From: Azorinus chamasolen
Taxonomy: Eukaryota; Mollusca; Bivalvia; Cardiida; Solecurtidae
Direction of reading: 5' to 3'
NCBI GenBank assembly: GCA_963576725.1
Contig: OY755237.1
Coordinates: forward strand, 55,031,805 to 55,095,804
Length of the DNA: 64,000 bases
This document shows, one piece after another, positions 58,801 to 64,000 of this stretch; within the stretch, counting starts at the first letter, position 1, and each line of letters begins with the position of its first letter. The translations under genes and the position numbers were made by a program. The notes below the pieces were generated by a model, which did no database searches, was not told the DNA's origin, and saw only the letters and a program-made list of their open reading frames with translations.

Positions 58801-61187
58801 AATCTATAACATTCCTTGAGCAAACAAAACTGACCCTGATCAGACAGCTCCTACATGAGCCGTCTAATCTGGGTCTACTCTGTTTGCAAATGTATCAAAA
58901 GGCGTCGCTATTACATAAATGGGCTATGGTGTGGTTTCTTGTAACCTATAACTTGTTTCATGCGAAATTGATAAAGGGTTTATGCATTTCTTCTCCAATA
59001 CAAAAATAAAAGTTTTTTTATTTACTGTCTCGTAGTGTCCTTTAACTCTTTACTCCATAAATGCCCTTTTGTGCCTTTTGCAAACAGAGTAGACCTAGAT
59101 CAGACGGCTCCTATAGGAGCCGTCTGATCAGGGTCTGCTTTGTTTAATTATGGAATGATATTAATCTGATTCTACAGTTTCTGCTTCGGTAAAGAAAATT
59201 CTCATGTCAATGTGCCATTTTTAAAATTTAATCTAATTAATATTCATGGCGTAATCATTTCAACCATGAATAATATACAAGTAAACCATTAACCTGAACA
59301 TTAAGTGGTCGAAACTAGATCTGTAGATTTGCTTCCAAAACCGTTTCAAAGACACCACCAGGTTGGATCCTGACGAGACGCCGAGTTACTCAAACTAATA
59401 ATAATCTGAATGTTATAAAATAAACTCGTGTACACATGTTTTAGGTAATACAGTAAATCCCCTCTAAACCGGACGTTAAATTCAGTAGAAATATCGGTCT
59501 TGGAGACAGGTGGCAGCTTAATGCAGGGTGAAAGTCATGCTTTCTGCACGAATTTAACCCTGCATTAAGCAGCCACCTGCCTGGAAGTATCTAAAATAGT
59601 CTATACTAGAATTCCGGTTAAGAGGGGTTTTACTGTATAGCAAATAAACGCCATGCGGGTAGACGTATCCCAACTCCTTCTTGAATAATCGAGGAAGAAA
59701 GTTCATGATGATTTATTGCATTCCTCATCTCAAGTTGTCATTTTAAAACGGTTGTTTAACCATTTACTTCAAAGATACGCCTTTGCAAATATTCAGAGCA
59801 GATCAAGACCAGACGAGCTTATGAAATAATGTAGATCTGCCTCTATAAGTTCTGTAATGGTCAGCTGTTAATATACCATTATAAACATTTAATCTAATCA
59901 ATATGTATGTTGTCATTTTGTTTTACATGAATATTTATGAGGTAACACGTTAAGAGCAGGGTTTCAAGTGTCGCATACAGCTCATGTAAGTACCAATACT
60001 GTCATTCAGTTGTTTATAACCACTGCCATTTCACACAGTGTACACGTACTTGAAATATTCCAATAAAATACGTGTTTAATCCGTATGCAAAATGCCATCA
60101 TGGTGGCTAAAGAATCATTAAACTTTACATGGAAGAGGTGTCCTATAAGAGCCGTCTGATCAGGGTCTGTCCTGTTTGCTTATGGAATTAATAGATCTGA
60201 TCCTACAGTTTTTGTCTAAGCCAAACATTCCATTTTCAATTTTTACCTTATAAAATTTAAGTAAACGAATAGTCACGAAGTGACCAATTCGTCTGTTAAT
60301 GTTCATTATGTAAAGGATTGATTTAAAAAATGTGACGAGCAGTTTGGATTATGGCCAGAAATAGAATTACACGATTTCTGATATTTTCAAAATTCACTAC
60401 ATGCAAAGTTTAGCTTTACCCTTTCCCTCATATAAACGTGTTTTCACGCACCTGCAAACAGAGTATACCCAGATCAGACGGAGCCGTCTGATCAGGGTCT
60501 GCTCTGCTTGCTAATGGAATTTGATAGATCTGTTTCTATACTTTCTAAAATGGCTACAATGGTCCACCTTCCATATTTCATGATAACTATTTTGTCCATG
60601 AATATTCAGTATGTATTGAAAAGAACAGGAGAAAGAACCATATGGGCGACTCCGTGATTACCTAAATTAATTCGGTGTCTCCATCAGGATCCAAACTGTT
60701 TGACACTGAAATTGCGTATTTGAAAAAGCTTCGAAATATATGACTTATATATGACTATGTCAATATATGACTTACATGTATATGATATTTTCTATCGACG
60801 AACATTTACTCAGCTTTAGTTTACTAAAAGTAAGGCTTTAACCTGATAACCTTTCACCCTTTCCTTCATATAAACGCCTTTTCAAACATTTGCAAACAAA
60901 GTAGACCCAGATCAGACGGCTCCTATAGGAGCCGTCTGATCAGGGTCTGCTCTGTTTGCTTTTGACATGATATATATTTGATTCTACAGTTTTTGTCAAA
61001 GCTTGAAAAGTTTACACAATAAAAATTCAGCTAATGAATATTTATGATGTCATTATTTCTTACATGAAATATTGAACAGGGAAAGGGTTAAAAGTGTCAA
61101 AAGACATTCAGACAAGAAGTTGATTACGCTGATGAATCAATCATAAGATACAAGATACACAAGAGGTTCCCTACCTGTCTCATCCAT
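49661..61187 (-). CDS. Gene B: acidic protein with degenerate CBM48/AMPK-beta-like domain, 3' end uncertain
   Basis: Three exons join in phase (13+1412+178 nt; 534 residues). Residues 1-440 are acidic and disordered in appearance (Asp, Glu, Ser, Thr, Asn), with a doubled motif: ESHNSPSSSILDSN and ESNNSPNSSISDSN. From about 450 the sequence follows the AMPK-beta glycogen-binding (CBM48) pattern: YRWERTIFTEAQSVVFVTIN, then PIQLEW, FKIPVGTY, and HLVVDGAFYPVED. In AMPK beta1 Trp100 (in FNNW) and Trp133 (in DGQW) stack on glucan; here they are Lys and Phe. It could instead be a CBM20/STBD1-like or other immunoglobulin-like beta sandwich. Its partners are unknown. It is transcribed in the same direction as gene A, upstream of it. 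Confidence 0.72.
49947..50149 (+). repeat. Family A MITE, one hairpin arm lost
   Basis: TTAACCCTTTCCCTGTTC to GAGAGAAAGGGTTAA. Confidence 0.75.
50240..50312. repeat. Family G hairpin
   Basis: GTCAAACAGTTTGGACCCTG, GACGCCGAGTTACTCCGCGTC, ATCTGGATCCAAATTGTTTG. Confidence 0.75.
50392..50533. repeat. 142-bp near-perfect palindrome
   Basis: GGGGGGCATTTCGTGGGTC and its complement near the ends; GATGGTCTAAAAAGT and ATTGGGTCGATTTAGTG further in; centre TATATAATATA. Confidence 0.8.
50537..50650. repeat. TTAA MITE lacking hairpin
   Basis: GTTAAACATTTCCTTCATAT to CAGAAAAAGGGTTAA. Confidence 0.6.
51097..51296 (-). repeat. Family H MITE
   Basis: TTAATCATTTGAGAGCGGGA; stem ATTTGCAAACAGTATATACC; the right TTAA is shared with the next copy. 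A B right-half (51030-51100) precedes it. Confidence 0.65.
51293..51524 (+). repeat. Family B MITE near gene B exon 2 donor
   Basis: TTAACCCTTTGCTTCATGAG to GGAGTAAAGGGTTAA; ends 31 bases from exon 2. Confidence 0.75.
51555..52966 (-). CDS. Gene B exon 2, acidic region and first CBM48 strands, residues 5-475
   Basis: Acceptor cattgttttcag|GG (phase 1), donor AACAACAAG|gtatgg (phase 0). An upstream ATG in the same frame lies inside the acceptor and is not the start. The long acidic open frame ends in CRYRWERTIFTEAQSVVFVT and INNK. Confidence 0.85.
52967..53324. other. Gene B intron 1 sequence 5' of exon 2, nothing recognised
   Basis: A possible small palindrome AAGTGCCAACCAGATATGCC ... GTTGGCACCCG at 53067-53117; otherwise unremarkable. 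Confidence 0.4.
53325..53525 (-). repeat. Family H MITE, left end worn
   Basis: CTTGCAAACAGTGTAGATCC ... TCTGCACTGTTTGTCATT; end CATGGTTGAAAGGGTTAA. Confidence 0.65.
53994..54066. repeat. Family G hairpin, strong
   Basis: GTCAAACAGCTTGGATCCAG, GACACGCCGAGTTACTCGGC, ATCTCATCTGGGTCCAACC. Confidence 0.75.
54415..54470. repeat. Family G hairpin, shortened
   Basis: GTGTCGAACAGTTTGAATCA ... GGACACCGGGTGTAAGCTGTTCGC. Confidence 0.45.
54500..54698 (-). repeat. Family B MITE, worn
   Basis: GCAAACATAGTAGACACAGC, TAGACGGCTCCTGGTCAGAG, end ATGAGAGAAAGGGGTAA. Confidence 0.5.
54763..54862. repeat. Short TA-flanked inverted repeat, CAGTTGAACTTC type
   Basis: AGTTGGGTTTCGATATCTCG and CGAGATAGCGAAGTTCAACTG ends with TCGAACTTC / GAAGTTCGAA inside. 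The ends resemble pogo/Tigger-type elements. Confidence 0.65.
55030..55465. repeat. Family C MITE split by a family I insertion
   Basis: GGTAGCTTAATGCAGGTCAA stem and GAATGACCGC, then the I copy, then GACAGGTCCTACTG end. Confidence 0.7.
55191..55441 (-). repeat. Family I MITE, copy 2, nested in family C
   Basis: TTAACCCTTCGCTTGCTATT to AGAGAAGGGTTAA; nearly identical to the reverse complement of 40692-40941. The TTAA is duplicated within the C copy. Confidence 0.88.
55508..55751 (+). repeat. Family A MITE whose right end is replaced by another A copy
   Basis: TTAACTCATTCCCTGTTG start; hairpin 55661-55733; GAAAATGCGT then runs straight into the next TTAA. Confidence 0.65.
55748..55995 (-). 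repeat. Family A MITE, full length
   Basis: TTAACCCTTTCCCTCATATA to ACAGGGAAAGGGTTAA; core CGGCTCCTATAGGAGCCG. Confidence 0.88.
56231..56494 (-). repeat. Family B MITE, one arm lost
   Basis: TTAACCCTTTACTCAATAAA, ATATCAGATGGCTCCTGTGG, end GGAGTAAAGAAATTAA. The stretch 56495-56780 shows nothing. Confidence 0.6.
56985..57125. repeat. Family C core
   Basis: GGCAGGTGGTAGCTTAATGC ... TTTTGACCTGCGTGATTG. An H-like hairpin (56788-56865) lies upstream. Confidence 0.6.
57386..57618 (+). repeat. Family B MITE
   Basis: TTTAACTCCATGAAAATATA; GAACAGAGCAAATCCTCATC ... GGTCTACACTGTTTGC; end AAGCTAAAGAGTTAA. From 57619 to 58010 nothing is recognised. Confidence 0.6.
58017..58081. repeat. Solitary hairpin related to the H/I core
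   Basis: GCAAATAGTGCAAACCCAGA ... TCTAGGTTTGCACTATTTGC, loop TGGAAAGAGC. Confidence 0.7.
58320..58514 (-). repeat. Family E MITE
   Basis: Stem CCATTGTGATAAATAGAGCA around TTTGCTCCATAGGAGCAAA; end TGAGGTAATGGGTTAA. Confidence 0.7.
58720..58930 (+). repeat. Family B MITE, worn ends
   Basis: CAAACAAAACTGACCCTGATC, CAGCTCCTACATGAGCC, GGTCTACTCTGTTTGC. Confidence 0.6.
59043..59285 (-). repeat. Family B MITE
   Basis: TTAACTCTTTACTCCATAAA; core CGGCTCCTATAGGAGCCG; right end worn (AAGTAAACCATTAA). Confidence 0.75.
59450..59634. repeat. Family C MITE
   Basis: CAGTAAATCCCCTCTAAACC to GAGGGGTTTTACTG; arms GGCAGCTTAATGCAGGGTGA, core shortened. Confidence 0.8.
59757..59953 (-). repeat. Family B MITE, hairpin lost
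   Basis: TTAACCATTTACTTCAAAGA to GAGGTAACACGTTAA. Confidence 0.55.
60415..60625 (-). repeat. Family A MITE, right end lost
   Basis: TTTACCCTTTCCCTCATATA; collapsed core AGATCAGACGGAGCCGTCTG; body to ATTCAGTATGTATTGAAA. Confidence 0.7.
60850..61092 (-). repeat. Family A/B MITE just 3' of gene B exon 1
   Basis: TTCACCCTTTCCTTCATATA to ACAGGGAAAGGGTTAA; core CGGCTCCTATAGGAGCCG; A-type ends with a B-type body (GATGTCATTATTTCTTAC). It lies in gene B intron 1. Confidence 0.8.
61175..61187 (-). CDS. Gene B exon 1 coding part (13 nt), start codon
   Basis: AAGCATGGATGAGACAG|gtaggg encodes MDET plus one base. The start context is strong (A at -3, G at +4). Phase 1 fits the GG opening the exon at 52966, giving MDETGNASGDDHEA. 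A possible acceptor, ccctgcag, lies 11 bases upstream of the ATG, so the 5' UTR may itself be spliced. The intron to exon 2 is 8.2 kb. Confidence 0.65.
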
Positions 61188-61554
61188 GCTTGCTCTGCAG
61201 GGTCTAACTTATCTCTATAGTCCTAAGGAGTTGTAAATCTCCAATTGTTTTTCAAATCTGGAGATAACAGCCGAATTTACACAACCGGGTCTTAAACATG
61301 ATAATAAAACACCCTAAAATCCAATGGCTTAACTTGGATTTATAATATTGCGAGGTAATCTTTTCCCTGCTTGTGGAGAACGACAATCAATTCTGATCTT
61401 GATCAAACGTAGTAATGATCCATTTTTATCCACATGGATAAATTTGATTCCTTCCATAACCTATTCCCATACCATAGGCAAAATTACTTCTAAAATAAAA
61501 TGGAGCATATGAGTACAAAGCTTGGTTAAAGTTTAAACAAGCTAAAGTTTCTCT
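61188..61554. promoter_or_regulatory. Presumed gene B 5' UTR and promoter region (not resolved)
   Basis: Unique, MITE-free sequence immediately upstream of the gene B start codon. No TATA box, initiator or CpG cluster can be assigned; the label follows only from position. Confidence 0.25.
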
Positions 61555-61762
61555 TAACCCTTTCAACCCTAAATTTTCAGAGTGGAATAGTCCATCAGTG
61601 TTTAACTATAAAGTCCACTCAGTATGAAAGAGTAAAATTTGCGAGAGGATTTAGAATGACAAACAGTACAGAGCCTTATCATAGGGTTCCTCTATGAACC
61701 CTCTGGTATTGGTCTACATTGCTTACAATGCCAGTGTATGCGTGTCTCAAAGGGGTGAAAGT
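61555..61762 (-). repeat. Family H MITE
   Basis: TTAACCCTTTCAACCCTAAA start; GACAAACAGTACAGAGCCTT stem; end CTCAAAGGGGTGAAAG. Confidence 0.6.
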
Positions 61763-62036
61763 AACTTGATTTGGCTTTGTTCGGAGCTATGAAAATATGT
61801 ACCTTTCTCTCACAGGCCTGTATTAAGATATCAATGAAATTTAATTAGTGCGCTTACAATTATAGAGCTTTTGTTACATACTGTGTGGTATGTCTGATTG
61901 TTCAAAACGCAGACAATAACAGTGAAAGCTATTTTGAACTTTTTCAAGGTCCGTTAATATGGGTCGAAGGAGAGGGTGTTAATAAGTCCATTTATATTAC
62001 ACACTTAACAATGTACTTATTTGTTTTCTCTCAGCG

Positions 62037-62230
62037 TTAACTCTTTCAGTGCCGTAAACGAGTCACTAATATAATTTGCAAACAGTGTAGACCCAGCTGA
62101 GAAGGCTCCTAGAGGAGCCCTCTCATCAGGGTTTGTACTCTTTGTCACATTACACTTTTCTTTTGGAAAAATCCTGAATATTCATGGTAAGATTGACTTG
62201 TTTGAATTTTGGAATAGTCCGTTTGAAACT
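62037..62230 (-). repeat. H-like MITE
   Basis: GTTAACTCTTTCAGTGCCG start; GCAAACAGTGTAGACCCAGC around AGGCTCCTAGAGGAGCC. Confidence 0.65.
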
Positions 62231-62319
62231 TCGGTCTTGAATGGCAATCTACTTAGCGTTTATTTTCTTTCAAAGTCAAATACATGTTGTACTCCATCAT
62301 TATTTAGGAATAGAGTCAT

Positions 62320-62458
62320 TTAGTATGGAAGGATATAATTGGTGTGAGGATTTTGAATGACAAACATTGCAGACCCTGGTCCTTTAGGAGCCCTCATATC
62401 TGGGTCTACACTGTTTGTAAATGTCAGTGCTCTCGTTTCTCGCTTTCAAAGTGTTAGC
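62320..62458 (+). repeat. Family H MITE, worn
   Basis: GACAAACATTGCAGACCCTG ... GGTCTACACTGTTTGTAAAT, end CGCTTTCAAAGTGTTA. Confidence 0.6.
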
Positions 62459-62589
62459 CCTTTCGGTGCCAAATTTCTAATTGACGTCTGCAATCCAAGT
62501 TTGTTAAATAATTCAGTAAAATAAGGAAATGAGATACATAAATGCAAATTTCAAAGGAATAAAGCACATATATAGAAATAGAGATTGAG

Positions 62590-62684
62590 ACAAATAGTGA
62601 AGTCCCTGATCAGAGGCGGCGTCTGATCTGGGACTGCACTATTTATCGTGGTGCATTTATGGGACTGCGGTGGTGAAAGGGTTA
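62590..62684. repeat. I-like hairpin
   Basis: GACAAATAGTGAAGTCCCTG, GAGGCGGCGTCTGATCTGGG, GCACTATTTATC; end GGTGAAAGGGTTAA. Confidence 0.6.
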
Positions 62685-63040
62685 AACTTGTTATTCAACT
62701 GACAAAGCGAATTTACATGTTAAATCCCATGTCAAATGATATGCAGAAATTACAAATATGTATAAAAAAAACAGGTGACTGCTTAATTCTTTCCAAAGTG
62801 GTTTAAAATCAACAATATAAAGTTACCATCTGTTTTATAGACTCAGAATTAGACTCTTTCAAACCTTTAGTCTGCGGATCAAATTACTTTTACACAATTT
62901 TCTCCCCCTACATTTTGAGAATCGTCGCCAAAAATTTCTATGCAATGTGCAATAATAACAATTAACCTACATGTAAATAATATTCATTATGCATTACATG
63001 ATTATCCATGCTGTAAAGCGGGTTCTTCTGTATATATGTA

Positions 63041-63366
63041 CAGATGAACTTCTATATTTCGAACTCGGATAACTCGAACTTCCGGATAACTCGAAGTAAA
63101 AGTACGGTCCTTCCAAAAGGTACAATACAGATTTGTTCTAAACTGTATCACTGTTGATATCTAGAAACACACGTGACAGTTTAATGCAGGTCCCAAGTAA
63201 TGCTGAAAGTTCCTATGTGAGCTAGATCTATCAACATTACTTTGGACCTGCATTAGCTATGAACTTGAGAGAGATTGTTCAATTTAGAAATCGGATAACT
63301 CGAACCTTAGTTATTTCGAGAGAATTTGTATGGTCCCCTGAAGTTTGAGATATCGAAGTTCAACTG
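63041..63366. repeat. CAGTTGAACTTC-type TA-flanked MITE with family C-like core
   Basis: TA|CAGATGAACTTCTATATTTC ... TATCGAAGTTCAACTG|TA. Inside, GTGACAGTTTAATGCAGGTC and GGACCTGCATTAGCTATGA surround GTTCCTATGTGAGC. Confidence 0.75.
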
Positions 63367-63399
63367 TATTATCTTCATTGTATGTACCGCACCATTCTG

Positions 63400-63574
63400 T
63401 CCTCAGGACCGAAAAGGAGAATTAACCAGAGAAAAAGATTTTTTAGAATCGTGTGGTTTTGAAACAATTGCGATAGATAGAGCATTTGCTCCTGCAAATG
63501 CTCTATTTATCACAATGGTTTCAAAACGTGACTGCAGAGGCATCAAAAAGCGTCAGTTTGAGGGAATAGGTTAA
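63400..63574 (-). repeat. Family E MITE, left end lost
   Basis: CCGAAAAGGAGAATTAACCAG ... GATAGAGCATTTGCTCCTGC ... AAATGCTCTATTTATCACAA; end GAGGGAATAGGTTAA. Confidence 0.7.
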
Positions 63575-63629
63575 ATTAATGTTTCTCCGGAATTATGCAG
63601 TGCCAGTTCTCTTCAACGTATCACATTGT

Positions 63630-63715
63630 AATAAATGTCTCAAGCAGTTTGTAACCCGACGAGACGTCGAGTTACTTGGCGCCTCATCTGGAATCTGTAT
63701 CCAAACTGCTTGCAC
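63630..63715. repeat. Family G hairpin
   Basis: CAAGCAGTTTGTAACCCGAC, GAGACGTCGAGTTACTTGGC, CCAAACTGCTTGCACACG. Confidence 0.6.
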
Positions 63716-63924
63716 ACGTTATCCTGGAGTCGTACGTTGTGTACAAGGGGTTAACACTTTACCGAGGTGTTAAAGTGGTGTAGTTTGCTAACAGAGCAGA
63801 CCAAGCGGTTCCTGTCTGATCAGGGTTTGAAGTTCACTTCTAGAATACTTAGATATGAATCTAATTAATGTGTCATAGCAATGCGTATTCGTTTTATTTA
63901 CATAGCACTGTAACAACTTTAGTA

Positions 63925-64000
63925 AATCCTATACTCCATGAATATTCATGTAAGACATGATGACATGAATGTTATTTTATTTATTTATTTTTTAATATCA
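63925..64000 (+). repeat. Family B left end at the window edge
   Basis: ATACTCCATGAATATTCATG then GACATGATGACATGAATG; cut by the window end. Confidence 0.5.

Overview
The window is nuclear DNA of an animal, most likely a heterodont bivalve mollusc. It is AT-rich, has spliceosomal introns and no prokaryote-like gene packing. It carries repeats typical of bivalve genomes: the AGGGCCATGATGGCCCT / CTAGGTGAGCT element at 31.7-32.5 kb, the GGGCCATAACTC-type repeats at 2 and 10 kb, and (ACGA)n tails. The organism call is inference from these repeats; no species can be named.

Two protein-coding genes can be assembled exon by exon, both on the minus strand. Gene A starts at 33934 and runs off the left edge. 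Thirteen coding exons with matching phases give 1261 residues: a short N-terminal domain, a long Ser/Pro/Gln-rich region, a coiled coil, basic and Ser-rich linkers, and the start of a CAP-Gly microtubule-binding domain. Gene B starts at 61187 with a 13-nt coding piece. It continues in a 1412-nt acidic exon and a 178-nt exon that completes a CBM48/AMPK-beta-like glycogen-binding fold whose two canonical tryptophans are replaced. Its 3' end is uncertain; a weak candidate lies at 34922-35103.

Nearly everything else is short inverted-repeat DNA (MITE-like), roughly one copy every 300-500 bp. I use these working family names. A (ends TTAACCCTTTCCCT), B (TTAACCCTTTACTCCAT), E (TTAACTCATTCCCTC, core GAGCATTTGCTCC), H (TTAACCCTTTGAATGC) and I (TTAACCCTTCGCTTGC) are all about 200-250 bp and bounded by TTAA, as for piggyBac-type targets. 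C has ends CAGTAAAACC with TA on both sides (pogo/Tc1-like). F is CTCCACCAAACCCTA...TAGGGTTTGGTGGAG. G is CAAACAGTTTGGATCC with GATGAGACGCC arms. A, B, C, E, H and I share a central palindrome GCTCC-TATA-GGAGC or a close variant, although their ends differ. Copies are nested in one another or chained through a shared TTAA. For A, B and H copies, '+' means the GCAGACCCTGATC arm comes first.

Between the genes lies a 2966-bp element (44634-47599) with perfect terminal inverted repeats, an 8-bp target duplication and two facing arrays of ~50-bp palindromic units. Several smaller palindromic insertions with their own target duplications sit inside older MITEs. No RNA gene, transposase gene, CRISPR array or bacterial feature was recognised.
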